In this document: positions 1 through 11,699 of the stretch, piece after piece
How the letters are laid out: each line of letters opens with the position of its first letter
How positions within the stretch are numbered: the stretch's first letter is position 1
Origin: Rhyzopertha dominica
Lineage: Eukaryota; Arthropoda; Insecta; Coleoptera; Bostrichidae
DNA: 64,000 nucleotides
Direction: 5' to 3'
Assembly (NCBI GenBank): GCA_025024175.1
Contig: QCXZ01000041.1
Span: 36,327,786-36,391,785, forward strand
Position numbers and translations under genes: made by a program
The notes under the pieces: model-generated
The model's database searches: none
Seen by the model: the letters and a program-made list of their open reading frames with translations, nothing else
Told to the model about the DNA's origin: nothing

Positions 1-1179
1 AGGACTAGAACAATAACTTTTGCGGCTTTTGTTACCACTCAATAATAAGGCTTCTCCTGTATAAAACTCCAAACGTTTTCTACCCAAGACAGCTTTTTGA
101 ACACTTTGCTCAGAAATATTATATAATTTATGAATTTAAAATGTTGGAAAAGAATAATGTAAGTAAAACTTTAGATGGTAATGCCATCTGTCAGCATTAC
201 ACTGACATGATGACAAAGCCATCTAGCCGCCTTAACGGGTACTACTTCCTAAAGGAAGTGACCTGTAATGATTTCGGGGTGAATTATACAGGGTTGTAAT
301 TAACGCCCGGTAATTTAATGCAGTTTGCAGATTAAAGAAAATACTAAATGCTCGATTAAAAAAATAAAAAATGCAGGAAAAAATAACATAAAGCCCCTTA
401 CATTTCTTACAAAATCGCAATATAAAATATCCCATTTGTACGCTAAGGTCTGGTCGGTACTTTACCGAAATATGCACTATAAAAATATATAATTGCTCGA
501 TAATTTATGTTCACAATTGAATTAAGTTTATCATTTTACAGCAATGCATTAGAAAAAAATATAAATACTCGATAAGTCATGTGCAAATTTGATTAATAAA
601 TTTGCATATTATAATAAATTGAAATGCCTTATATCGCATCACAAATAAACAGCCACCTGTCGCGTCTATTTCCCAACGCTAATCCTTATTCCGTTTGGTG
701 CAAAAAGCAAAAGCAATTCCAATTGGAAGGAAGAGATCCCGTAGGCGACCAGGCAAATCTAAAAGAGCTCTTTTAGTTCAATAGGTAAGCGACAGGTTAA
801 TATTTCCCTGATGTATGTTGTACATATGCCATTTTTATTTCAGATTGAAGTTTTGTTAGTGTACATACCAAACAATATTTTAAGTTCTTTGCTGCGAGTG
901 CATTTTGTTTTCCAATTATGTAAACAGTTACCGAAAATGTGTTTGTTTGGTCAATTAAATGTTTACTTTGTTTCACTCTTCTTTTAATTATCAATGAAAA
1001 CATAGGTACTTACAGTGATGTTTAAAATTGTTATACAGCTACTGCTTAATAGTTGATGGAGAGGCCATTTTTATTGAAGGCAAGTACCTATTGTTTCACC
1101 ACCAATATTCCATTTAACATTTCGCGAGCTTTTATTACATTTTATAGAAAATTTACTAATTGAGGAAGCATTCGAATCT
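1..1179. other. AT-rich noncoding DNA, no gene seen
   Basis: No reading frame here has recognisable protein character. Several short, loosely similar blocks around 340-630 carry the phrase CTCGATAA in A/T-rich surroundings, which may be the worn edge of the tandem repeat that follows. Nothing else can be supported. Confidence 0.5.
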
Positions 1180-1495
1180 GGTACTGAGCATTCCTTAAAT
1201 TAATCGAACATCATTATTTATTTAACGAATATTTTTAATAATTCAGGACACATTTGAATTTGTTACTGCACATTCGTTACATTTATCGAGTGTTTATTAT
1301 ATTTATCTAATATTTATTATTTTAACATGCATGTAAAATTTATTCCGAGCATTCATTACATTTACCGAGCGTCTATGATGTTTATCGAGTATTTCTTTTT
1401 GTAACATGCGTGAAAATTTTATATTGGGGGTCTACCATTTTTATCGAATATTTAGTTTTTTTATCATGCATTTGGATAAGTTAACTGGAAAATTC
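1180..1495. repeat. degenerate tandem repeat, period about 90-100 bp
   Basis: Three to four decayed units follow one another. Each has the order CATTCATTACATTTA, a TTATCGAGT-like block, a T-rich run, then AACATGCATG or a close relative. Units differ by many substitutions and small indels, so this is old. No reading frame is conserved between units. The period was judged by eye. Confidence 0.5.
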
Positions 1496-3230
1496 AATAT
1501 GCATTGCAAATAAAATATTTAGCATTTAATTTGTTCACAAATGTAAATACAACTAGGTAGAAAGGGCACCATGGACAGTTACAACTGTTACTTGACGGTC
1601 GAGTTTTGTGTTTGTGTTATAAATTGAATTTTTTGAGCACCACAGGCTGTATAGGCTTCCTATGGCTCCGAATTTAGTGATTAAAGGTTCGGCGGCGGCA
1701 AAATGTGCATCATGTAATGGATGGGATGCCGTTCGCCGGCAGTACAATCAAGTAATTGGTTTGTAAGAGGTTCATCTAAATAATCGTGGAATTTTTCGAT
1801 TTCGTTCGCAGTGCGCCAAATACCATCCAATATGTAGCTCAACGACTACCAAAAGCTGTTACAGTAACGACCAGATTTATAACTGAACTGTTTTATATTT
1901 AGAGTATAACCTTCTTTAATCGTGCTGTACAAAGTCTACGCGTTTCAGCATCAAAAGCACTATTTCAAATAATAGGCAATTTCCTGTTTCCGGTTGTATC
2001 AGGACGTAGTAAATTATCTCTACTATGTTAACATTTTACTGCTCACGTTACTTTGCTTTCCTAAATAGTAGAGGTGCCCTAGTCATCCTCTTTTCATGTA
2101 TGCTATTGAGTTAATCCTCTTGTCTACCAGCCAAGAATGCTCTTGTAAATTTTCCCCTGATAATAAAACATCAATCTTTCCAAACCTTTTCAACGTTCTG
2201 CTCAAATATAAATTTGAAGTTTGTGTTAAAAAAAGAAAATGACAGCACTTGACAAGCGAACTAGAATAGAACTTGATAGAACATAAAATATTTGTGTCAA
2301 CTTCTGCTTAGAATGAATAAACAAACCCTATAGAGAAATGCAGTTTATGAGCACTTAGTAAATATTTAATACGGTTATAGCTACAACAGACCAGAAATAT
2401 AACACTTCTAGAAAGCTCAACCGTAATTTTAAATTCGATAAACCTAAAGGTTACCGTGGCCGAAACGACTATTAGAGAATTGTCTCCGTGCTCCTGTTGA
2501 CACATACCAGCGGTCATCCGGAATGGCAACTCTTAGCCCAGACAGTTATTGATTTTCTCATTCCATTGTCGATTGCTTTGAAATTCAATCCTGAAGGCGT
2601 CTCACCACGGTTCTGTCTAGACCCCAAGCAACAAATCGACCGGGCTCTGGCTCTCTAGAAAAGAAGCGTGGGTGGGCATGTGTTATGTGGTATTATTGGC
2701 TTTTCCGAAGTGGACGAGCGCAGCGGATTTTGCTGTTCTACAAGCAGAGAACTGGCTATGTTTGGAACATAATGTTAACATTGTAATGGGGGAAGTACAA
2801 TCAAATGAAGGTATAGCAATCTCTTTGTACGAGCCAGATGAACAAGACTAGGTATTTTATTGCCGCAGCTTTATATTTGTATGCTACCTATGGCTGTGAC
2901 GAACAGTTTAAGTCATAGTCAGACCACGTTTGAACTTTATCTACGGAGAGGTGTGATACCCAATGAATTTTCCGTATCAATTTTAAGATGAAGCGAAGGC
3001 TGCACCAAAATGCGTAATCATTACAAAAATTATTTCACACTTATTTCTGTAAAACTGTTTCATTAAAGGTGATCGTATGAAGGTATAGTGTCTAATGTGC
3101 ATGAACACACGCATTTGGGTTAACACATTAGTAAAATAATAAATAAATCATAAAAAAACTTAAGAAAAGACGCTGCACACGTAAAAATGTTTGATTTAAG
3201 GAAATAATTACTTTTGCATTAGAGTAGGTA
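1496..3230. other. noncoding DNA, no gene seen
   Basis: Mixed AT-rich sequence with a somewhat GC-richer patch at 2580-2800. Short open frames exist on both strands but none has recognisable motifs or good splice signals. No transposon ends were identified. Confidence 0.4.
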
Positions 3231-3847
3231 TCGTGTTTAAATCAATGATAATTGTTTCTGGCATACTGGTTCTATTGTTACAAACAAAAATTTTGAAATT
3301 TGTTTTAAATGAAGACAAATATTTTGTTACTTTGTACAAAATACTTCTGATTAATGCAACATTTAATTGCTTTAATTTTATATCGATATGCTTACTCCAA
3401 AAAGCTATTTTTTCGAATAAAGTGTATATAAAGTTTCTTTTACGATAAGGGCTTAATAGAGAAACAAAAAAATGCATTGCATTGAAAATAAACCCCTTTG
3501 GCTCAATATAGGTACTTAATCACCAAAAAGCATTTTTTAAAGAATAAGACAACATTAAAAAACGATATTTGTTCTTTCTTGAAAATTCCTTTACTCTATT
3601 AGTCAAAGAAAATATTTGTACTTTAAAAAGCTTTCCTTGGTCCAAGAGAATGTACAACAAGAAACAAGGAAAAGTTTGCAACAAAATATGTTTTGTGAAA
3701 CAAATAAAAGTACCGTTCGTTCAGAATATATTCTACTAATGGCGCAAGATTTTTTCATGGTTTGAAGTAAAATAATCAAGTAAATTATTTTGTTGAGTAT
3801 ATAGAAACAAATAATTGATTTGACACAAACAATCTTTTTCGTTTTAG

Positions 3848-3950
3848 ATAAATCGTTTTATGTGTGCAATATAGCAAATTTCCTGGCTAATTTAGCAGTC
3901 GCTTACAACGCCTACATAATTTGCAACGGACTAAAACGTAAATGTTGGAG
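3848..3950 (+). CDS. candidate internal coding exon, membrane-like, unidentified
   Basis: A T-rich tract ending in TTTTAG at 3847 and a GTAACG donor at 3951 bound 103 nt that are open in one frame (2 nt, 33 codons, 2 nt). The predicted peptide is hydrophobic in the middle (IANFLANLAVAYNAYII) and ends in a basic, cysteine-containing segment (CNGLKRKCWR), as at a membrane segment followed by a cytoplasmic edge. The codon mix is unlike the surrounding A/T-rich DNA. A second membrane-like open frame lies upstream at 3233-3448 on the same strand and could belong to the same gene, but the join cannot be shown. The family was not recognised. A chance open stretch remains possible. Confidence 0.28.
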
Positions 3951-4351
3951 GTAACGCACCTTTATTGACACATTAGATGCTTCATCTCAGTGGTCTGGCT
4001 AGACCCTTAGTTTTAAATAACAGAAATTTTGTCAAACAGAATAACTTCAAAATTAATTTTATTCATTTTTAACAATATGTTGAATTGTTTAAAGGTGTAT
4101 TCACTGTGAAACATACTAAAACGTTGTTATCTCTTTGACAATGACCATTAGGACGAAATGATCGCCAGAATTATCTGATAAATCGAGCGAGACGAAAATA
4201 CACATACGTTCAATCAGCTGGTTTCCGAGCTACCTAATTGATTCATTTTTACGTTAGGGTCAGCTTCCTTATGTTCGTTGCACTTCCTGTGAACCGCGGA
4301 TTATACGTTAGTTCATCTGTTTGCGCGTCGTACGATCTGTGTGCATTTCAG

Positions 4352-4453
4352 TATAAATAGTGCAAATAAGTCGATCAAAGATCAATAATTAATGTACCTA
4401 ATACTTAGATTCGAAGATTCTCTAGGCACATACCCTCTAGAAAAAATGTAAGT
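4352..4453 (+). promoter_or_regulatory. candidate core promoter with short first exon and splice donor
   Basis: TATAAATA at 4352-4359 is followed about 30 nt later by TCAAT (4382-4386), which matches the arthropod initiator pattern at the spacing expected for a TATA promoter. About 65 nt further on, at 4448, is a perfect GTAAGT splice donor. The DNA just upstream (4200-4350) is GC-richer than its surroundings and could hold activator sites. Seen: the three signals in correct order and spacing. Inferred: that they work together as a promoter and first, probably untranslated, exon. AT-rich DNA throws up TATA boxes by chance. Confidence 0.25.
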
Positions 4454-6500
4454 TCCAACAATATTGGTTCAAAAACTTTTGTCTTTATTAATGGCGTTAT
4501 TACTCACTCTATGTTGTTAATAAATTGTTATGATAAAACGACCTCTTATCACTTCTGCTTTTGTTCCAACTCGCTCGCACCTTACACCCCAAGGTGCAAC
4601 AATGTGACAGTTGTAAAATATTCAATGTTTCTTAAATAGATGTGGATATTATATGGGTGGCAGGACTCAATAAAATAAGTTACTTTCTTATTGAAGATTT
4701 TTCATTTTCACGATAAATAACTAAAACAGGAAAAGTCAAATTTCGATAAATGTAATAAATTTTTCAAAATGCCCTGACGTCGCTGTAGAAAACCTTTTAA
4801 GAAAAGATTGTAAGTATAAAAAAAATTGTAAATGACTTTATGAAGGTCCTCAAGCTAAAGTATGAAAAATGTGTTTTAGTAAAGCGCATTGCCACTGCTT
4901 CACCTGTAAACATAATAACACAGACTAATGTAATCGCATTTTTATGATGCTTATATATTGGCAGACAGGTATAAACTTTGTGATTTTATGCAAGATAACC
5001 TTCAAATTATGAAAAAGTACACGATTATTACAATCGGAAATGTAAGATTAAAAATATTGCAAACTACTCGTACATTCCACAGGTTGTGGAAATTGATTTG
5101 GTCGAACCGTTAACCGATCTGTTCAACTTGGCCACAATATATCATAACTAACAAGTATACGAGCAAAATATTGGAGCTAACTCAGGAACGGTGTAGACAT
5201 ATTTAAAATATCTTGTGTAAGAGTTCAGTTTTAACAATAACAAATAAATTTAAGAGACAAGTTTTCCGTCCATAGAAACTAGAATAAATTTGTTGATGCA
5301 AAAAATTATGTACATAAAATTTTGCGTTGCCTAATAAAACGGCTGTAGTAAAAGTACTGAAAAGCTATGTAGGAGGAAGGTTTCCGTTTGACTCCTTACA
5401 GAAGCTTACTGCAACATCGGCAATTTTATCTAAATATCTATGAGGGACTTACACCGACCCTTAAATTCAACACCTTCGTTATTCAGGATTTTTCTTCAGG
5501 CCAAACGAAGTTATTTGAAGGAATGCAATGCATAAGTGGTTTGTCGCTTCAGCATTTGCTTGTTAGCGCCCCTTTTTTACAACTGTGCGGTACATAATTT
5601 TAATGAAATAAGTATAAGATATCTATATCAGCAATTGCATTGCATAAGATTGCAACTAGGTTAACATGAAAACCTGAAAAATGCAGTGGTTTATCAACAT
5701 TTTTCTGTTAATATCAGCTCATACTTATAGATAGCATAGTACAGAAACTTAAAACGGGTTGATTAATTGTGGTGACATTTGGTTCTACCAGAAAGATTGA
5801 AATTATTATTAAAAGTTGTAGTCCTAAATTTTCTCTTAACTGAAGAATGACCAATTTGAATACTAATATTTTACATTTTTTATAAGATAAAGCATCACTA
5901 CAACAACAATGCATGCGTGCAGCGGATGTCAACACCATAGGTAGTCTACAACGAACGAAATACAGCTCCGGTGCAGTATCAATTGTTCCCTGATTGCTAC
6001 TCCAACGCTGTTACTCAATATTTTGATTGCAGTCTGTTTCTGGTATGGAATATTAATTCAGTGGTCTGCGACTTACAAACATACTGCATCTTGTGGAAAT
6101 GAAAAAACACACACTCACAAATACAGTACATAAGGCCGCTTCGAGGTCTAAAACCAACATTATAGGTGATTAGTAATTAAATACTAGTTCTACTAAGTAT
6201 AGCATTGTTAAGTTATAGTGTTAAATTTTCGCTTCAGTCGAAAGCCTTTAGTGTTCAATTAAAAGCATTCCTTCTAAAACGCCAAACATTAGCNCATGTT
6301 TATGAAGAACTTCTTNTGGTCGAACCATGTTGAACAAACAGCATTGAAGCCAGGTTGTTTTGTTATATAAAACCTATACTTCGTGCGATTTGCATCTCTC
6401 ATGCGGTATGATATACATCTAAATTTAAACGATCCATATTTTTGAAACTAACCCACAATGCATTCACATTTATGCATATAAATGGCCGCGTTGTATTTTA
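4454..6500. other. noncoding DNA, no gene seen
   Basis: AT-rich sequence with two ambiguous bases (near 6294 and 6316). Open frames at 5388-5597 (+) and 5714-5938 (-) show no recognisable domain, signal peptide or splice context. No transposon ends were found. Confidence 0.4.
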
Positions 6501-6527
6501 CAATGCGCACCGAGAAAGACCCATCTC

Positions 6528-6761
6528 ATGACAGCTACCCTCGTAAATCAGAACGGCAAGGATAATCCAGAGATGGATGGCCACAATATCAATACCAAGT
6601 GTAAATACACAGGTATTGGTAAGGTATTTATAGCCCTCTGCTCGCCTGCTCAACGCTCCGAGGTGATTGATTTTACGTTCCCGATATTAAGGGTACTTTA
6701 CGCAATAAACTGCACTATTGGATCTGAAGCCGCTCATAATCCCATGCGGACTGGCACGTAA
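6528..6761 (+). pseudogene. possible ionotropic/glutamate receptor ligand-binding fragment
   Basis: The 77-codon frame contains RSEVIDFTFPI at about residues 43-53. In ionotropic glutamate receptors and insect ionotropic receptors, the second ligand-binding lobe carries a closely similar arginine, acidic, valine/isoleucine, aspartate, phenylalanine, threonine/serine, x, proline block after a segment of the form 'ia..a.t.t..R'. Here the preceding residues (VFIALCSPAQ) fit that layout loosely. No transmembrane pore segment follows before the stop, and the residues before the motif are not clearly receptor-like. It may be an isolated exon or a decayed copy. The match rests on one motif, so a chance resemblance is possible. 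Confidence 0.22.
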
Positions 6762-7700
6762 TATGAAACTTCGTAAATAAAGCAGCAAAATGTTCCACAT
6801 TACACATGCTGCGGGCAAGCTGAACGGTGAGAAAATTATTATAAGCTGATGCTTAGCATTTCAACAAATTATTTTTTATTAAGGATGATTGAGAAAATAA
6901 GTAATCATAAGGTTAGGCGAGATGGCACAAAAAAGATTGCTAATACAGAATTCTGATGATTATATGTAAGTTTTTGCTGGACTAATAATAAAGAAAATGT
7001 GAAACCAACCACCAAAAAAAATTTAGACGCGTTGAAAATCAAAATAGTTATAGTTCCTGTATTGTATTCCGTCGACACGGCAGCCCTGCTCGCGGAATAT
7101 TTCTATTATAGATAGCAAAGACGAAAATTACTATTTATTAGGTTAGCAGGTGCAAATTACAATGATTTGATCCTTGGGCCAAATCCAACGCAGAAGCAAA
7201 AGTGAAAGTACGGTCTATAACCGGCAAAAAAGCAGCGTTTCGCGTCCCGGCGTCTTGCAATGCACGGCGACCGAACCTATAAAAACTATTCGGCTCCGCC
7301 TGCAAGTGGATGCTTTTCTAAAGAATCCGGAGTAGAAATCCTATGCGAATGTACAACATAAAACTCTCCATCATCTAGAAAAAAAGACACTTAGAGCTCT
7401 CCTGCTGTCCTGTTGTAACCATCTAGACAACCTATCTGACTGACATAGGGATCAGGAGCTCAATGCCCACCTGAAGAAGCCAACTGCTGGAAGATTTGCT
7501 GGAAGCCTAACCTTTTCGACAGTGTGAAGGCATGCAGCACACCGCCCGTCTAAAGAATCTAGCTGTAGCAGGTCTTCCAACGCTATATCTGCGTGTCTAA
7601 TATTAAAAAAATATTATTAAAATAAACAAAATTTATCTGTCTATTCACCTATCCATTGCCATTACTTTTTACTTGTTATCCAGGTGACTCATTGCCTGAA
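6762..7700. other. noncoding DNA with a GC-richer patch
   Basis: The patch at 7060-7330 is GC-richer and contains TATAAAA (7278-7284) without a convincing initiator. The stretch 7380-7560 is also less A/T-rich and may be a transposon remnant. No supported gene. Confidence 0.35.
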
Positions 7701-7718
7701 TGTACAATTTGTTTTCTA

Positions 7719-7752
7719 GCGTGCTAACCAATTACACCACGAAGGCGCTCCG
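7719..7752 (-). repeat. tRNA-like 5' half (A box), SINE head or tRNA fossil
   Basis: On the minus strand the sequence reads GCGCCTTCGTGGTGTAATTG followed by GTTAGCACGC. The part TGGTGTAATTGGTTAGC fits the RNA polymerase III A-box/D-arm pattern and resembles the 5' half of a glutamine tRNA. The anticodon arm and B box that should follow are not recognisable, so this is not a working tRNA gene. A decayed SINE head or a tRNA fragment are the likely explanations. Confidence 0.4.
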
Positions 7753-8387
7753 GTTAGAGTCCCAGCCCAAGCGAGTTGTATAGTGAAGCGATATGTTAAT
7801 TCGAGTAGGCCTACCGATATCCTCCAGTTAGCAAATTTGATCGAAATTGTGTATAGTCCAGTATTACATATATATAGTTTTAGTTTATAACTATTGCCAT
7901 TTTCTGGCATTTCTACTTTTTGTCACATACATTTTTTCAGAACCCTCAGAATCCTTTTTATATTTTTTTAGCTCTCAATCCCTGGATGTCACCTTGTTTT
8001 CCAGGTTTGTATCAGTATCCTAGTATGCATAAGTATAAAACTTTATCGCTAAATATTATGCAACACTTAAATTTTTTCAAAATAATACGTGTTCCTTATG
8101 TTAGTTGCTATACCTGTTTAATTCATCGTTATCCTTAATTTTTTTAAGTAACCCAATCTCTTCGCCTGTTACAATTGCCAGATTACTGCAAATGCCATCA
8201 ACAGCCCCATTCATTTGAATTGGCTTTTCCTATTGTCTATTTCAGTGCACAGTTAAACACTAGAGGATATAGGAGATCACGCTTACTTAGGTCTTCGTGG
8301 TATAATCTCTCTCCGAAAGTTGTGGTAAACCAATCCTCAAGAACCGCTACCTAAACAACAAATTACAAACATCATCTTGGGCAGAAA

Positions 8388-8740
8388 AGAGGCGTCATTA
8401 AAGCCCAGGTTGAGCGAGCAAAACGAATTTGCGAACCGCAACATCTACAAACAAAATTGTACCACCTAAGCCGTGTACTACAAGCATCACACCTGTCTAT
8501 AAAAGCATGAGAAAGCTGCAGCATATTATCGCTTCCACGAAGATCATACATAACTTTTGCATACCTTGCATTTGCAGAAAATTATTCACACGAGGGATGC
8601 TGCAGCCTTGAACAAATTAAGACGTCTGCTTACAGAACATGCTCTTCGTCCACGTAAGGATTGTTGATACTGCCAAACACTACCGTGCTCGCCTACAAAG
8701 TGTAGTTGTTGAGATCTACAAACACCAAGAAGCATTGAAA
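8388..8740 (+). pseudogene. Penelope-like retroelement fragment, C-terminal region
   Basis: Two open pieces in different frames read RGVIKAQVERAKRI (from 8388) and DTAKHYRARLQSVVVEIYKH (about 8665-8730). Penelope-like proteins carry, between the reverse transcriptase and the end, a 'kG.i...v.RA..IC....l..el..l...l' segment, and near the C terminus a 'h..R...e.vEi.kh' segment. The two pieces match that order. The endonuclease between them is missing or unreadable, and stops and frameshifts interrupt both. Family assignment is from pattern memory and is moderate at best. Confidence 0.4.
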
Positions 8741-9169
8741 ATAAACAACGCCAGACTGATACTGACCACCACGTGATCTGTTGTGGTCCAATGACGCTAC
8801 TCCGTCAACCAGGGACGACTACGTAAGTACTCAGTGGCGGACGCCCGAGTCAGTTTGTGTTCACTCGGAAATATTTACACATCAGGACAGTGAGCGAAAA
8901 TTCAGCAAGAAGGAAATCGCCACGATCACGGTCATCTAGCCCGGAACCATTCACCAGCATGGACTCCGGTTGTGAAAGCCTTAATCACTATTTCAAAGCT
9001 CTACGATTTCAGGATTTACTCCACTCCTTGCACTGGATCCAATACACTTTTGAGTTTCTTGTATAATAGTAATCTCCATATCTGATGCACATATCGTCCA
9101 TTTTATCGGCTAGATTATCCAGGACCACTGTTTTTATGCTCTAATGATGAATCTGAGGTTTAGTGCTTA

Positions 9170-10360
9170 TTAATAATTCTTTTCTTGTGTTTGTAATAAA
9201 AAGGAACTATGTGTCGTCTTTTCCTTATTTTCTGCAGTTTGTTTACTGCAAAATTCTTCTTTATTTCTCAACACAGTCGCAGAAATAATTTTATCTTCTG
9301 TATCAGTAGCAATTCTTTGTTCTGTGTGATACGCGGTAGATGCTAATTCCATAGCATGTAGATTCGTTTTGAAACTCCATGTGTTATGGTTAGAACTATG
9401 TGGTACCTAAAGTTTCATATTTATCTTGCTCTGACCATCTTCAGACTGTATTCTTGTTCAAGCAGAATCAGTAGTAGATGTAATGACTCGCGCTTCTCTG
9501 GGAGCCGCTGAAATAGCTCCTGTCTGAAATAAAAACGCACTGATTCGGAGCGATGTGTGGCATAAAAGGTTAAATCCCTCATGCTCTAAATCCAGCAACA
9601 CCATTTGCAACGATGGCTATTCTTGTTTTGTAACATCCAGTTTCCGGCTTCCTGGTTGAAGTTGGTCTTAAGAAGTTTGAAAAACAATATGTGTTGTGAT
9701 TCGAAAGGCATACTAAAGTAAGTAACACTATATACATACAGCTATCGTATGCAGTAAATCTATCGTGTTACAAGAAAAAGCGTGGCAGCATAATAGGTTT
9801 ACCATTATCTGCATAATGGTACAAAATATTCCCTAAACTGTTTTAATATGTTTGCTTCAATTTACGAAGATTTTGAAATTCACAGATAGCCCAGAACCTT
9901 GCAGAAGACCATCAACAAATTCGTCCCTCCGGATTCGGTATTCCCTCGAAGATCAGCATGCAAGTGCTGCTCTTCTGCATAGCATGTGCAAGAATAGACA
10001 TCCTTGGCACCTTGAGACGCTATTACTTTTTCTGGCTTAGTATTGATTTGAATCCCGCTTTCATGATGTTAAATTTTTTGTCAGGTATGTGTACTTATAT
10101 CCTTTTCACTTGCATTAGGCACTCCTTCTGATTTTCGGATACTAAAGTTTGACTTGGGTCGCAAAACTGCGCAAAATCACTCATTTCAAGCAGATCTTGA
10201 TTGGCCACTGCAGCAGCATTGCTTATATGGGTAACTAATCGCATTTCTTTTGCAAATCCTAATTTAGGGCCTCTGTCTAAACGTGCTTTGCTGCTTCTCG
10301 TGTATAAGTGCATTCTGGAAGTTCTAGAATGAATTTTGCAAGCAACTGTTCCATAGCCAT
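9170..10360 (-). pseudogene. degenerate minus-strand coding stretch, unidentified
   Basis: Three protein-like pieces follow one another on the minus strand: one starting at the ATG at 10360 (MAMEQLLAKFILELPECTYT), shifting frame near 10300 and continuing to 10095 (LGFAKEMRLVTHISNAAAVA); a middle piece near 9480-9620 with phrases such as HEGFNLLCHTSLRISAF; and a lysine/glutamate-rich end at 9352-9170 (MELASTAYHTEQRIATDTED). The collinear order, ordinary amino-acid composition and scattered stops suggest one decayed coding sequence, either a processed pseudogene or a transposon open frame. I do not recognise the family. Chance is not excluded for the middle part. Confidence 0.28.
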
Positions 10361-10575
10361 TACTATAGTACTGATTTGAACTTACTATTGTTGAATTAAG
10401 TGAAATGAATAGAAATCATTCGCGTTTCCTACCATTTGCAGTTGGGCGCAATTAGAAAATGGGAGTGAGACACACTTTACCTGTCTAAAATTACCGTGAT
10501 GTGAATTATTTAAGGATGTGCGCATGGCATATAATTAAGTTAGGTTAGTCGTCGTAGATAGTATTAGGCATTAAG

Positions 10576-11040
10576 CTTTTTAAGATTACGTCACCCAATA
10601 TGGCGTCCAGGGGGCAAAAAGCGCACGCATGGGGCGCATCTGCGAAACCCTAAAAACGGACGCGTGGCTGATAGAGTTGGGTCCTTCATGAGCAAGTCGT
10701 TCAAATTGAATGACTCATGCCTTGATTTGGCTCACAGCTAATGAATCAGCGTCGTTCGTGCGTCGTATGTGGTTAACAGGTGACGACAGCACACGACGAG
10801 AACACAGCATGACAGCATATTTATATGCTGTAGCGAGACAGGAGACACCGCTGTCACTTTCAATTGACGATCCAAATGAACGACTTGAATGATCCGAATC
10901 TACGCGATTGATTGAACGATTTGAATTTAATCGAATGTACCAGCTCTAGTGACTGACGTTGGCATTAAGTAATGGGGTTTCTGTGACAGCGCGCTAGAAG
11001 CTGCATCGTTTTGACATGTGCCCCCTGGCAGTCGCTCCGA
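10576..11040. repeat. outer repeat with CCAGGGGGCA-type inverted ends, partly copied at 31.8 kb
   Basis: The left end (GCGTCCAGGGGGCAAAAAG, near 10590-10620) and the right part (TGCCCCCTGGCAGTCGC, near 11018-11035) are inverted relatives. The right portion, 10949-11064, is clearly repeated at 31838-31954. A hAT-like MITE sits inside it. This suggests a small DNA transposon that was hit by another one, but the outer ends are poorly preserved. Confidence 0.35.
10672..10948 (+). mobile_element. hAT-like MITE, copy 1
   Basis: 277 bp running from TAGAGTTGGG to the inverted CCAGCTCTA, flanked by 8-bp direct repeats GTGGCTGA (10664-10671) and GTGACTGA (10949-10956) that differ at one base. Eight-bp target duplications and TAGAG/CAGAG-type ends are typical of hAT elements. 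Internal copies of TCGTTCAAAT-like blocks in both orientations resemble subterminal transposase-binding repeats. There is no transposase. Two more copies lie at 31.6 kb and, inverted, at 50.7 kb. Confidence 0.65.
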
Positions 11041-11064
11041 AAGTCACGTGTTCTAAAAAGCCTA

Positions 11065-11309
11065 ATTCCAACGAATTGTCAAAGTGTCTTTTGAAAATGG
11101 CATCTGTAGGGTAAACAAAGACTTGATATAGTATGTTTACATGTATTCTGTAGTTATCGTTTAAGAGATTTTAGGAGTTTTGTGTATATGTTATCTGCAT
11201 AGGTGATTTGGCTATTATTGTTATTCCAATTTTTGCTAAACAGAGATGTCGAGTCTTTGTTTACCCTGCAGACGCCATTTTTAAAGACACTTTGACAGTT
11301 CGTTGGAAT
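11065..11309. mobile_element. fold-back MITE with 5-bp target duplication
   Basis: 245 bp with inverted arms of about 60 bp that start ATTCCAACGAA and continue through a CAAAGTGTCTTT block to GGGTAAACAAAGACT. Only a few differences separate the arms. The element is flanked by the identical pentamer GCCTA on both sides (11060-11064 and 11310-11314). There is no coding capacity. The superfamily cannot be assigned from these ends alone. Confidence 0.65.
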
Positions 11310-11699
11310 GCCTAGAAATATCTCAGGTTAGTTGCAGACAAGGTTATGCCTAAATAATTTTAATTCACCTAAACAGGCAGTTCTTTGCAAGCACATACAT
11401 CGGGCAAGGAAGATTACTTGTGATGAAGTTGCTGTGTTCTGCAAGTATATCTATTAAGTACACAAATGCATTTTGTCCTGGAGCAGATTTTACTACTTTA
11501 ATCTAGAAAAAATGTAATATAAAAAATAAAAGGCAAAAAAGTAAATCCACGTAAGTGGGTGTTCTGATAATATACCTACTTTTACCTTCAGAGATACAGC
11601 ATCGCTAAAAAATAATACTTATCAGTTGTCGCTACCCTAACCGATAACAACCAGTAACAGTTTAGGTGCTTACAGGCAACGAAGCACATAATCAACTAA

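Noticed and set aside
3208..3477. Overlapping hydrophobic open frames on both strands
   Set aside because: A/T-rich sequence gives long runs of hydrophobic codons in many frames. Neither frame has splice support of its own; only the downstream piece at 3848-3950 is bounded by good signals.
7278..7320. TATAAAA as a second core promoter
   Set aside because: No initiator at the right distance and no downstream exon signal.
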